The position numbers were made by a program, and so were the translations under genes. A stretch of 46,921 nt of DNA, from positions 1 through 46,921 of the forward strand of contig NZ_PQHW01000050.1 in the NCBI RefSeq assembly GCF_003385215.1. Reading direction: 5' to 3'. The notes beneath the pieces were generated by a model. The model saw nothing but the letters and a program-made list of their open reading frames with translations. It had not been told where the DNA came from and made no database searches. Positions within the stretch are counted from its first letter, which is position 1. Every line of letters starts with the position of its first letter. Source of the DNA: Amycolatopsis thermalba (GTDB taxonomy: Bacteria > Actinomycetota > Actinomycetes > Mycobacteriales > Pseudonocardiaceae). Of this stretch, positions 15,498-23,912 are shown one piece after another.

Positions 15498-18083
15498 CCG
15501 GCGCCGGGCGGCCAGCTCCGCGCGCGAGCGGATGCCGAGCTTGGCGTAGATCCGGGTCAGGTGGTACTGCACCGTCTTCGTGGACAGGAACAGCTCGGCC
15601 GCCACCTCCCGGTTGGACAGTCCACTCGCGACCAGCTGCGACACCGCCTCTTCCTGCGGGGTCAGCTCGTCGAACCCCCGGCCGCGCGGGACGTGCACCC
15701 CGCCGGCCTTCAGCTCGCGGTCGCAGCGGGCCACGTACGTCGCCGCGCCCAGCGCGGTGAACGCGTCCCGCGCGGTGCTGATCACCGTGTCGGCTTCGCG
15801 GCGCTTGCCGGCCCGCCGCAGGATCTGCCCGTAGGCGAAGTTCACCCGCGCCAGGTCGTAGCGCAGCGGCAGGTCCTCCAGCAACTCCAGCGCCTCGCCG
15901 AACGCCGCCCGCGCCCCCGCCACGTCACCCCGCGTGCCGAGCAGCCGCCCGCGCGCCGCGGCGAGGCGGGCCCGGGCCGAGACCCGCCCGCGGTCGGCGG
16001 CGAGGCGTTCGTGCGGTTCGAGGAACGCGCCGGCCTCCGCGGTCTTGCCCGCCAGCACCAGCGCGTGCGCGTACATGTCCGCCCACGGCCACAGCCCCGG
16101 CTCGTCGATGCTGCCGCCCGCCCACGGCATCGTCAGCGGCCGCAACGCCCGCAGCACCCCGGCCGAGTCCGCGCGCGCCTCCGCGACGTGCGCCCGCGCC
16201 AGGCACGACGGCACCCGCATGATCTCGTAGTCCTGCGGCCCGGCGTCGGCCCGGCGCAACGCCTCCTCGGCGCGCTCCCAGTCGCCCCGCAACGCGTGCA
16301 CCGCCACCGCCGTCCACGCCAGCAGCGGCCCGGCCAGCACGATCCCGGACCGGTCCAGCAGCGGCTCCGCCTCCGCGACCGTGCGCAGCGCCTCGTCCCA
16401 CTCCCCCGCCAGGAACTGCGCCCGCGCCAGCCACCCGCGCGCCCACAGCGAGATCCGGGTCGAGCCGCCGAGGAACGTCGTGGGCACCGAGATCTCCAGG
16501 TCCACCCGCGCCTCGTCGAGCGCGTCGACCATCAGGTTCAGCCAGCCGCGGCCCATCTGGATCCGCTGCGCCTGCGCGCCGTGCTGCACCCGTCCGGCCA
16601 GCTCGGCGTACCCGGCCAGCGCCTCGTCCGCGCGGCCGCTGCCGGCCGTGCCCAGCCCGCGGATCGCCGCCGCCTCGACCGCGGCCGGGGCGTCCGCGGG
16701 CACCAGCGAGATCGCCCGGTCCGCCCACCGCACCAGGTCCTCGGCGCGGCACCGCGCCAGCGAGTGCAGCACGTAGCGCTGGCAGATCAGCGCCGCGACG
16801 TCCGGCTCGCGTCCGGCGTTGACCAGGTCCCAGGCCCGGCCCAGCCGCGTTTCCGCCTCGGCGGCGCGGCCGCGCACGATCGCCAGGTACCCCAGGACGG
16901 CGTTGCGCAGCGGCGTCTCCCGCAGGCTCTCCACCTCCGGGACCAGCGCGGCCGCGGCGAACGCGTCCCCGGCGCCGATCAACGCGTCCACCGCGCGGGT
17001 GAGGCGGCTTTCCCGCTTCAGCCGGTCGTCGGTGAGGCGGCTGGCGTCGGACAGCAACGAGGCCGCCACGCCCCACGCGCCCTCGGCGGCGAGTTCGGCG
17101 GCCAGCTCGTCGAGCCGGTCGGCGACCGCCGCGTCCGGCACCGGGGACGCGGCGACCAGCAGGTGCATGCGGCGGACCGGGTCCTCGATGAGGTCGGCGG
17201 CCCGGCGGTGCGCGTCCGCGGCGGCGGCCGGGCCCATCGCGGCGAGCACGGCGGCGCGCACCATCGGGTCCGGCGGGCCGGCTTCGGTGAGGCCGTGCGG
17301 GGCGAACTCGGCCAGTCCCGCGGCACACGCCTCGTCGAGCAGCGGCAGCACGTCGCCGCCGGCCCCGGCCAGCGACGCGGCGTCCCGCACCGCGGTGCCC
17401 GGCCCGAGCACCGCGATCGCCTCGACCAGCCGCCGCGCCGCGGGCGAGCACGACTCCAGGGCCTCGCACACCCGCGCGGCGACCACGGCGGGCGCGGGCA
17501 GGTCCGGGTCGAACCGGGCCCACGTCGCGGCCGGCACCTCGCCGAGCAGCTGCACGACGTGGCGCGGGATGCCGCCGGTGTGCCGCCACAGCCGCTCGGC
17601 CATCGACGGGTGCAGCAGGACGCCGTGCGCCGCGGCCAGGTCGCCGACCTCGCACGCGGTGAGCGGCTCCAGGCGCACGGTCGTGGTCGCGGCGCGGTGC
17701 AGCAGTTCCAGCGCCGCCGCGGGCACGTGGTGGTCGCCGCTCACGCACGTGGCGACCACGAGCAGCCGGCCGTCGTGGTCGTGCCGGACGGCGGAGACCA
17801 GCGTGCGCAAGGACTCCAGGTCCGCCCACTGCGCATCGTCCACAATGGCCACCCCGTCGGCGCCACCGAGCTGGGCCAGCACTCCCCCGGCGCGGCCGGT
17901 CTCCCACGGCGCCCCGGCCGCGCGCCGCCTCGCCCCGCCGTGCCGGGCGGCGAACTCGTCGGCCAGCGCGGACCGTCCCACCCCGGCCGGGCCGGTGACC
18001 AGCACGAACGCCGACGCCGTCGCGCTGCCCAGTGCGGCGAGCGCGGCGGCGCGGGCGATCAGCTGCGGGCGACGGTGGACCAC
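15492..18083 (-). CDS. Large ATPase-LuxR (LAL-type) transcriptional regulator
   Basis: An 863-residue regulator: N-terminal AAA/NACHT-like ATPase, a long helical TPR-like middle, and a C-terminal LuxR helix-turn-helix (ELTPQEEAVSQLVASGLSN, TKTVQYHLTRIYAKLGI). The P-loop reads GPAGVGRSA, with Arg in place of the invariant Walker A Lys; the Walker B-like VAIVDDAQWAD is intact, so nucleotide hydrolysis may be altered. GTG 18083 starts 9 bp after the stop of the BenK-type transporter gene, and the gene appears to be the last in the ben transcription unit. Such proteins activate catabolic operons in response to a ligand. The start codon is uncertain. Confidence 0.88.
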   Translation of the reverse strand: MVHRRPQLIARAAALAALGSATASAFVLVTGPAGVGRSALADEFAARHGGARRRAAGAPWETGRAGGVLAQLGGADGVAIVDDAQWADLESLRTLVSAVRHDHDGRLLVVATCVSGDHHVPAAALELLHRAATTTVRLEPLTACEVGDLAAAHGVLLHPSMAERLWRHTGGIPRHVVQLLGEVPAATWARFDPDLPAPAVVAARVCEALESCSPAARRLVEAIAVLGPGTAVRDAASLAGAGGDVLPLLDEACAAGLAEFAPHGLTEAGPPDPMVRAAVLAAMGPAAAADAHRRAADLIEDPVRRMHLLVAASPVPDAAVADRLDELAAELAAEGAWGVAASLLSDASRLTDDRLKRESRLTRAVDALIGAGDAFAAAALVPEVESLRETPLRNAVLGYLAIVRGRAAEAETRLGRAWDLVNAGREPDVAALICQRYVLHSLARCRAEDLVRWADRAISLVPADAPAAVEAAAIRGLGTAGSGRADEALAGYAELAGRVQHGAQAQRIQMGRGWLNLMVDALDEARVDLEISVPTTFLGGSTRISLWARGWLARAQFLAGEWDEALRTVAEAEPLLDRSGIVLAGPLLAWTAVAVHALRGDWERAEEALRRADAGPQDYEIMRVPSCLARAHVAEARADSAGVLRALRPLTMPWAGGSIDEPGLWPWADMYAHALVLAGKTAEAGAFLEPHERLAADRGRVSARARLAAARGRLLGTRGDVAGARAAFGEALELLEDLPLRYDLARVNFAYGQILRRAGKRREADTVISTARDAFTALGAATYVARCDRELKAGGVHVPRGRGFDELTPQEEAVSQLVASGLSNREVAAELFLSTKTVQYHLTRIYAKLGIRSRAELAARRRS

Positions 18084-18092
18084 ATGGTCACT

Positions 18093-19403
18093 CTAGGCGG
18101 GCTCCGGCGCGACCGCGGCCACCGGAACGCCGGCGTGGTCGGCCCGCGGCACCAGGGCGGTGACCAGCGCCGCGGCGAGCGCCACCCCGGCGAAGATGAA
18201 GAACGCCGTGGTCCCGCCGAGACCGGCGCCGACCAGCAGGCCGCCGACGACCGGGCCCACGATCCCGCCGAGCCGGCCGAACCCGGCGCACCACGCCACC
18301 CCGGCGGCGCGCGCCCGCGTCGGGTAGTAGTTGGACACCAGCCCGTAGATCAGCACCTGGGTGCCGATCGTGCCGACCCCGGCCACCGCCACCGCGAGCA
18401 GCAGCGCGACCAGCGGCAGGTCCAGCGGCAGCAGCGCGAGCGTGATCGCGGCGAGCACGAACGTGGTGACCACGACCCGCTTCGCCCCCGCCCGGTCCGC
18501 CCACAGCGAGGCCAGCACGCCGCCGACGATCGCACCGAGGTTGAGGACCAGCAGGAAGGTCAGCGAGTAGCTCTTGCCGTACCCGTTGTCGGACATGATC
18601 TTCGGCAGCCACGTGTTCAGGCCGTAGGTCAGCAGCAGCCCGGCGAAGCTCATCAGCCCGAGCAGCGCGGTCGGCCAGGCCAGGGCCCGGGTCGCCAGCG
18701 CCGGGAAGCCGACGCGGTCGGTCACCGGCGGCTCCGGCACCAGCGGGACCCCGGTGCGCTCCGACACCGCCCGCGCCTCGGCGTCCCGGCCGCGGGCGGC
18801 CAGCCACTTCGCCGACTCCGGCAGCTTGACGATCGCCAGCGGCAGGACCAGCACGATCGGCAGCGCGCCGACCCAGAACAGCCCGCGCCACCCGACGTCG
18901 TCGGCCAGCACGATCGCCAGCAGTGAGGCGAGCACGCCACCGGCGGGCACTCCACTGTAGACGATCGCGTTGAGCCGGTTGCGGCGTCCGGCCGGCGCGA
19001 ACTCGGCCACCAGAGCGCCGACGGTCGCGACCAGCGCGCCGACCCCGATGCCGGTGAAGAACCGGCCGAAGCCGAACGCGGTGACGTTCTGCGTCAGGGC
19101 GGTCAGCCCCATCCCGATCGAGAACCAGGCCAGGTTGATCAGCATGATCTTGCGGCGGCCGATCCAGTCGCCGAGGGCGCCCGCGGCCAGTGCGCCGACG
19201 AGCACGCCGACCAGGGCGTAGCTGCCCAGTGCCCCGGCCTGGCCGGCGCTGATGTGGCCGAGCTGGCTGGGGTCGGCGAGCAGGGTGGGCAGGACGGTGC
19301 CGTAGACGACCAGGTCGTACCCGTCGAAGACGAGGGCGATCGCCGACAGGGCGACCACCCAGGACACGGTGCGCCGGCGCTTCGTTGCGTCGGTGTCGGA
19401 CAT
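18093..19403 (-). CDS. benK: MFS aromatic-acid transporter, BenK-like
   Basis: A 436-residue aromatic acid:H+ symporter (AAHS family). The first helix has the family signature FDGYDLVVYGTVLPTLL; the loop motif is GDWIGRRKI, and the central loop has LPESAKWLAARGRDAEARA. Twelve hydrophobic segments are visible. With BenE at 14262 it gives the locus two candidate benzoate importers. The ATG at 19403 follows GGGAGC. It lies 62 bp after the BenC-BenD fusion gene, across a hairpin, and just before the LAL regulator. Confidence 0.9.
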   Translation of the reverse strand: MSDTDATKRRRTVSWVVALSAIALVFDGYDLVVYGTVLPTLLADPSQLGHISAGQAGALGSYALVGVLVGALAAGALGDWIGRRKIMLINLAWFSIGMGLTALTQNVTAFGFGRFFTGIGVGALVATVGALVAEFAPAGRRNRLNAIVYSGVPAGGVLASLLAIVLADDVGWRGLFWVGALPIVLVLPLAIVKLPESAKWLAARGRDAEARAVSERTGVPLVPEPPVTDRVGFPALATRALAWPTALLGLMSFAGLLLTYGLNTWLPKIMSDNGYGKSYSLTFLLVLNLGAIVGGVLASLWADRAGAKRVVVTTFVLAAITLALLPLDLPLVALLLAVAVAGVGTIGTQVLIYGLVSNYYPTRARAAGVAWCAGFGRLGGIVGPVVGGLLVGAGLGGTTAFFIFAGVALAAALVTALVPRADHAGVPVAAVAPEPA

Positions 19404-19437
19404 GATGGCTCCCGGGGTGGGGTGTGGGGAGGAAACA

Positions 19438-19457
19438 GCGGCCCCGGGCGGGGCCGC
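19438..19457 (-). terminator. GC hairpin between benC::benD and benK
   Basis: An 8-bp perfect stem GCGGCCCC/GGGGCCGC with a 4-nt loop lies in the 62-bp gap before benK. There is no U tract. It could attenuate transcription, block RNA decay, or do nothing. Confidence 0.45.
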
Positions 19458-19465
19458 CGGGGATG

Positions 19466-21634
19466 TCAGCCGAGGTCGCCCCCGGCCACCGGCAGGACGG
19501 TGCCGGTGATGTAGGAGGCCTCGTCGGAGGCCAGGAACGCGATCGCGGCGGCCTGCTCGTCGAGCGTGCCGTAGCGCTTCATCAGCGACGACTGCACGGT
19601 CTGGTCGATGTGCGCCTGGAACCAGGCCCGCTCCTGCTCGGTCTCCAGCGCCGACCCGCCGCGGCTGATCCGGCGCGGCGGCGCTTCGGTGCCGCCGGGC
19701 GCGGTCGCGACCACCCGGATGCCCGCGTCGGCGTACTCCAGCGCGAGCGAGGCCGTGATGGCGTTGATGCCGCCCTTGGCCGCCGAGTACGGGATGCGGT
19801 GGATGCCCCGGGTGGCGGCCGAGGAGACGTTGACGATCACGCCGTGTCCCCGCGCGGCCATCGACGGCAGCGCGGCGCGGCACGAGTACAGCGTGGTCAT
19901 CAGCGACCGGCGGATCTCGGCGTCGATCTGCGCCGGGGTGAACTCGGTGAACGGCTTGAACCAGATGGCCCCGCCGACGTTGTTGACCAGCACGTCGATG
20001 CGGCCGTACCGGGTCAGCGCCGCCGCGGCCACCGCCTGCGCGCCCGCCCAGGTCTCCAGGTCGGCGAGCACCGGCAGGGTTTCGCCGCTGAGCTCGTCGG
20101 CGACGGCGGTCACCAGGTCCGCGCGGTCGGCGAGGACGACCGTGCCGCCCTCGGCGCTGATCCGCCGCGCGACCCGCGCACCGATGCCCTGCGCGGCGCC
20201 GGTCACCACGACGACCTTGCCGGCGAAGCGGCCCGGGCTGAGGAACTCCGTCCGCCGCGCGGCCGGCCGGTCCCCCGCCTCGAACGCGGGGGTGATGTCC
20301 TGCCGGGGCAGCATTTCCTGGCCCGCGATGGTGCGGGACGCGGTGGGTCGCGGGGAGTCGCCGGGGTCGAGGGCGCCGCCGGTGCCCTGTCCCGGCCAGA
20401 TGACCTGACCGGCGATGGCACGAGCCGTGGCCGCCTCCTCGGCCGCGGGCCGAGGCGAGCCGCCGTGGAGCGGCGCGACCTCGGCGAGCGGGAAGATCCG
20501 CTGCCCGGCGACGGCCCGGCTCGCCCCCACCGGTTCCGGGGCAGACGAAACCGGAGCGGCCGGTGCCGGCCGGGCCGGAGCCGGGGTGACCGGGACGGCC
20601 TCGGGCTCGGGATCGGCCTTGGTCGCCACCGCGGCGGCCGACAACGCGAACTTCTCGTAGTAGAAGCCCGCCGGTTCCACGCCCGTGTCGGCGAAGTGCC
20701 GGCGCACCGCCTCGACCATCGGCGGCGGGCCGCACAGGTACACCGCCACCTCGCCGCCGTGCAGGTGCTCGTCGCGGATCAGGCTGGTCACGTAACCCTT
20801 GTTCGGGGCGCTCGAATCCGGGTCGGCGACGCAGTAGTCCCAGGTGAGCCCCTCGACCTCGGCGGCCAGCGCGGCGAGCGTGTCCATCTCGACCAGGTCG
20901 TCGTCGGTGGTGACGCCGTAGATCAGGTGCGCCCGCCGGGCGGAGCCGCGCAGGGCCCGCACGATCGACAGGATCGGCGCCAGCCCGGTGCCGCCGCCGG
21001 TCAGCAGCACCGGCCGGTCGGCCTCGCGCAGGAAGAAGCTGCCGTGCGGGCCGGTGAAGGTCAGCTCGTCCCCGGGCGCGGCCCGCTCGGTGAGGTAGTC
21101 CGACATGACCCCGCCCGGCGTGAGCTTCACCAGGAACGTCAGCTGCTTGTCGTCCGGGGCGTTGCTGAACGAGTACGAGCGCGTCTGACCGGTGCCGGGG
21201 ACCTCGATGTTGACGTACTGCCCGGGCAGGAACGCCAGCTGGTCGCGGTCCGGCGTCTCCAGCGTGAGGGCGACCGTGGTCGGCGACAACCGCTCCAGCG
21301 CGGTGAGCGTCGCCGGGTAGGTCGCCGCCTGCGTCTTCGCCACCGCCGACGTGCTGGCGATCTGCAGCACCAGATCGGACTTCGGCTTCATGCTGCACGG
21401 CAGCACATACCCCCGCGACGCTTCGTCCGGGGACAACGCGTCGTCGATGTAGGTGCCGCCGTCGTACTCACCGGACTCGCAGAACGCCTTGCACGTCCCG
21501 CACGCCCCGTCGCGGCAGTCCAGCGGGATGTTGATGCGCTGCCGGTAGGACGCGTCGGCGACCGTCTGGTCCGGCTCGCACCTGATGAAGCGGGTGACAC
21601 CGTCCTCGAAGGACAGTGCGACCTGGAAAGCCAT
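19466..21634 (-). CDS. benC/benD: BenC-BenD fusion: benzoate dioxygenase reductase plus cis-diol dehydrogenase
   Basis: One 722-residue ORF joins two normally separate enzymes. Residues 1-330 are BenC: 2Fe-2S ferredoxin (C40, C45, C48, C80), FAD domain with RSYSFSN (152-158), NAD domain with GGGTGLAP (213-220) and CGPPPM. Residues 465-722 are BenD, an SDR with TGAAQGIG (478-485), NNVGG, Ser604/605 and Y616-x3-K620, which oxidises the benzoate cis-diol to catechol. The Ala/Pro-rich linker (335-460) contains three copies of an [S/A]R-x-[VI]-AGQ-x3-P motif. ATG 21634 has AGGAG upstream. No internal start with a ribosome site is obvious at the junction. Both active sites look intact. Confidence 0.93.
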   Translation of the reverse strand: MAFQVALSFEDGVTRFIRCEPDQTVADASYRQRINIPLDCRDGACGTCKAFCESGEYDGGTYIDDALSPDEASRGYVLPCSMKPKSDLVLQIASTSAVAKTQAATYPATLTALERLSPTTVALTLETPDRDQLAFLPGQYVNIEVPGTGQTRSYSFSNAPDDKQLTFLVKLTPGGVMSDYLTERAAPGDELTFTGPHGSFFLREADRPVLLTGGGTGLAPILSIVRALRGSARRAHLIYGVTTDDDLVEMDTLAALAAEVEGLTWDYCVADPDSSAPNKGYVTSLIRDEHLHGGEVAVYLCGPPPMVEAVRRHFADTGVEPAGFYYEKFALSAAAVATKADPEPEAVPVTPAPARPAPAAPVSSAPEPVGASRAVAGQRIFPLAEVAPLHGGSPRPAAEEAATARAIAGQVIWPGQGTGGALDPGDSPRPTASRTIAGQEMLPRQDITPAFEAGDRPAARRTEFLSPGRFAGKVVVVTGAAQGIGARVARRISAEGGTVVLADRADLVTAVADELSGETLPVLADLETWAGAQAVAAAALTRYGRIDVLVNNVGGAIWFKPFTEFTPAQIDAEIRRSLMTTLYSCRAALPSMAARGHGVIVNVSSAATRGIHRIPYSAAKGGINAITASLALEYADAGIRVVATAPGGTEAPPRRISRGGSALETEQERAWFQAHIDQTVQSSLMKRYGTLDEQAAAIAFLASDEASYITGTVLPVAGGDLG

Positions 21635-21664
21635 GGTGACTCCTGGTGCTCGGGCGAGGTGGTG

Positions 21665-21681
21665 AAGCGGCGAAGCCGCTT
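21665..21681. repeat. Short hairpin just upstream of the benC::benD start
   Basis: AAGCGGC (21665-21671) and GCCGCTT (21675-21681) form a perfect 7-bp stem with a 3-nt loop, about 30 bp before the start codon of the fusion gene. It may affect translation or message stability. Confidence 0.5.
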
Positions 21682-21714
21682 GTGGTGGGCCGTGAACCGG
21701 CACCGCCGCGGGTT

Positions 21715-21799
21715 CTCAGACGTCCCCTCGCGAGGACAGCGCCGACGTGGTGAATTGGCATTCATGAGGAGGCGATCCCACAGCGAGGGGGCGTCTGAG
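21715..21799. repeat. 17-bp inverted repeat in the benB-benC::benD gap
   Basis: Arms 21715-21731 (CTCAGACGTCCCCTCGC) and 21783-21799 match at 16 of 17 positions and enclose 51 bp. The gap between benB and the fusion gene is 208 bp, far longer than other junctions in this operon. I see no supported gene in it. The repeat may be a processing site, attenuator or remnant insertion. Confidence 0.6.
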
Positions 21800-21842
21800 G
21801 TTCCGCCACCCGCACCGCCACGCAAACCAGCCCGTGACAGTC

Positions 21843-22349
21843 CTAGATGTGGTAGACGTCGACGACGTGGTGGATGTAGTCGTTCTTGAGGATCACCGTC
21901 TTGCGGCGGATCAGCGGGGATTCGCCGGAGAAGTCGATCGTGTAGAACGACGTGCCGTAGTACGGGTCGACCGTCTTGTAGCGGAAGTACATGGTGTGCC
22001 AGTTGAAGCGCACGTCCACGATGTCGCCGCGGCGCTCGATCAGCTCGACGTTGGTGATGTTGTGGCTGGTGCGCGGCTCCGGGATCGACGTGGCGCTGGA
22101 CCGCTCGGTGCGGATCCGGAACACCCGGTCCTCCAGCCCGCCCTTGTTCGGGTAGTAGATGAGCGAGATCTGGCTCCGCGGGTCCTCGGTCAGCAGGTCG
22201 TCGTCGCCCCAGGAGGGCATCCAGAACACGACGTCGTCGGCGTAGCAGTCCAGCCACTTCTCGAACTCGCGGTCGTCGAGGTAGCGCGCCTCGCGGTAGA
22301 GGAACTGCTCGATGTCGGTCTGGGTGATGGTCTTGATCCCGGTGGTCAT
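21843..22349 (-). CDS. benB: Benzoate 1,2-dioxygenase small (beta) subunit
   Basis: A 168-residue ring-hydroxylating dioxygenase beta subunit (SnoaL-like fold). Family segments visible are [33 protein letters not shown], and [20 protein letters not shown]. It has no cofactor and serves in the alpha3beta3 assembly with BenA. ATG 22349 overlaps the benA stop (ATGA), so the two subunits are translationally coupled. Length is as expected. Confidence 0.95.
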   Translation of the reverse strand: MTTGIKTITQTDIEQFLYREARYLDDREFEKWLDCYADDVVFWMPSWGDDDLLTEDPRSQISLIYYPNKGGLEDRVFRIRTERSSATSIPEPRTSHNITNVELIERRGDIVDVRFNWHTMYFRYKTVDPYYGTSFYTIDFSGESPLIRRKTVILKNDYIHHVVDVYHI

Positions 22350-23695
22350 TCCGCCGCTCCGATCGCCTTGCGCAGGGTGTCCCGCCAGTAGCCGTGCTGG
22401 ACCGGGTACAGCCCCTCGTCCTCGTTCTTCTGCCCCGCCGAGATGACGCCCTTCATGTCCAGGGCCAGCGCGACCTCGTCCGGGCCGGTCAGCCAGTGCT
22501 CGGCGCCGCGGCTCATGTCGTTCCACGGCGCGGCGGTGGCGCGGAAGGTGAGCTGGCAGGAGCGGAACTCCTCCAGGTCGTCCGGGGTGGCCATGCCGGA
22601 GGCGTTGAAGAAGTCCTCGTACTGCCGGATCCGCCAGGCGCGCGCGTCGGCGCTCTCGCCCTTGGGCGCGATGCAGTAGATCGTCACCTCGGTCTTGTCC
22701 GGCGCGATCGGCCGGAAGTGCCGGATCTGCGTGGAGAACTGGTCCATCAGGTAGACGTTGGGGTACAGGCACAGGTTGCGGGAGCCCTTGACCATGAACT
22801 CGCCCTTGGCGTCGCCGAACTCCGCCTTCAGCTCGTCCATCCGGTTCCACAGTGGACGGTCCTGCGGGTTGGCCGCCCACGTCCACAGGCACAGGTGCCC
22901 GTGCGGGAAGGACCAGTAGCCGCCGCCGGACTTGCCCCAGCTGCCGGCGTCGAGGGTCTTGGTGTCGTTCGTGGACTCACCGGTGTTGCGCCGCGCGGTG
23001 GTGGCCGCGTAGTTCCAGTGCGTCGCGGTGACGTGGTAGCCGTCGGCGCCGTTTTCGGCCTGCACCTTCCAGTTGCCGTCGAAGGTGTAGGTGGACGAGC
23101 CGCGCAGCACCTCCAGCCCCTCCGGGGACTGGTCCACCAGCATGTCGATGATCTTCGTGGTGTCCCCGAGGTGCTCTTCCAGAGGCAGCACGTCGGCGTT
23201 GAGGCTGCCGAACAGGAACCCGCGGTAGCTGTCGAAGCGGGCCACGCGGGTCAGGTCGTGCGAGCCGCCGGTGTTGAACGAGGCCGGGTACCCGGCGCCG
23301 TCGGGGTCCTTGACCTTGAGCAGCTTGCCGTCGTTGCGGAAGGTCCAGCCGTGAAAGGGGCAGGTCAGGGTCATCCGGTTGTCGGTCTTGCGGCGGCAGA
23401 TCATCGCGCCCCGGTGCGCGCAGGCGTTGATCAGGCAGTGCAGCTCGCCGCCGGAGTCGCGCGTGATCACCACCGGCTGCCGTCCGATGTAGGTGGTGAA
23501 GCAGTCGCCCGGGTTCGGGATCTGGCTCTCGTGGGCGAGGTAGATCCAGTTGCCCTCGAAGATGTGCTTCATCTCGAGTTCGAAGATCTCCTCGTCGGTG
23601 AAGATCCGGCGGTTCGCGCGGTAGATCCCGGCCTCGCGGTCCTCCACGACGGCGTCGGCGAGGACGGCCGACACGTGGTCCACGGTCTCGGTCAT
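22346..23695 (-). CDS. benA: Benzoate 1,2-dioxygenase large (alpha) subunit
   Basis: A 449-residue Rieske dioxygenase alpha subunit. The Rieske ligands are in [11 protein letters not shown] (C-x-H) and CPFHGWTF (C-x2-H). The mononuclear iron site is indicated by [18 protein letters not shown] (His residues after N and D). It adds both atoms of O2 to benzoate, using electrons from the BenC part of the fusion protein, and gives the 1,2-cis-dihydrodiol. ATG 23695 follows GGAGG by 5 nt; an in-frame GTG at 23773 would read through the promoter and is rejected. It is the first gene of the minus-strand ben operon. Confidence 0.96.
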   Translation of the reverse strand: MTETVDHVSAVLADAVVEDREAGIYRANRRIFTDEEIFELEMKHIFEGNWIYLAHESQIPNPGDCFTTYIGRQPVVITRDSGGELHCLINACAHRGAMICRRKTDNRMTLTCPFHGWTFRNDGKLLKVKDPDGAGYPASFNTGGSHDLTRVARFDSYRGFLFGSLNADVLPLEEHLGDTTKIIDMLVDQSPEGLEVLRGSSTYTFDGNWKVQAENGADGYHVTATHWNYAATTARRNTGESTNDTKTLDAGSWGKSGGGYWSFPHGHLCLWTWAANPQDRPLWNRMDELKAEFGDAKGEFMVKGSRNLCLYPNVYLMDQFSTQIRHFRPIAPDKTEVTIYCIAPKGESADARAWRIRQYEDFFNASGMATPDDLEEFRSCQLTFRATAAPWNDMSRGAEHWLTGPDEVALALDMKGVISAGQKNEDEGLYPVQHGYWRDTLRKAIGAAE

Positions 23696-23783
23696 GGAAA
23701 CCTCCAACGGCCTCAGCGGCACTGCTCGGCTCTGCGTGTTCCCCCGACCATGACAACCCGTGGCCCCAGTCACACCGGGCGAT

Positions 23784-23826
23784 TACCTAGTCCTGACTCA
23801 GGGTGCTATCAATCGATGTCATCGAT
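23784..23826 (-). promoter_or_regulatory. benA promoter with adjacent palindromes
   Basis: On the minus strand TTGATA (plus 23807-23812) and TAGGTA (plus 23784-23789) are separated by exactly 17 bp, a good sigma70-type promoter for benA. A 15-bp palindrome ATCGATG-T-CATCGAT (23812-23826) abuts the -35, the usual place for a LysR-type activator. A second palindrome, CCTGACTCAGG (23792-23802), lies in the -35/-10 spacer. For the divergent LysR gene, TTGACT at 23853-23858 is a possible -35 with no clear -10. Confidence 0.7.
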
Positions 23827-23912
23827 CAATCCAGACCGAATCGCTCCTTGTCTTGACTCAATACCCGTACCTACGGTGAATGAATCCACGAGGAGCGGGA
23901 AGGAGGCCAGCG

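Noticed and set aside
15561-18926. Very long plus-strand ORF of 1121 codons opposite the LuxR-type gene
   Set aside because: It is Arg/Pro/Gly-rich with no recognisable domain and runs antisense to a well-supported LAL regulator and the BenK-like gene. It is a high-GC shadow frame.
21468-21761. Small minus-strand ORF overlapping the benC::benD start
   Set aside because: No ribosome site (the region before it reads CCTCCT) and no recognisable protein; most of it is out of frame inside BenC.
23697-23773. GTG start extending BenA by 26 residues
   Set aside because: The extension runs through the leader, lacks a ribosome site, and the family N-terminus begins at the ATG with GGAGG just upstream.
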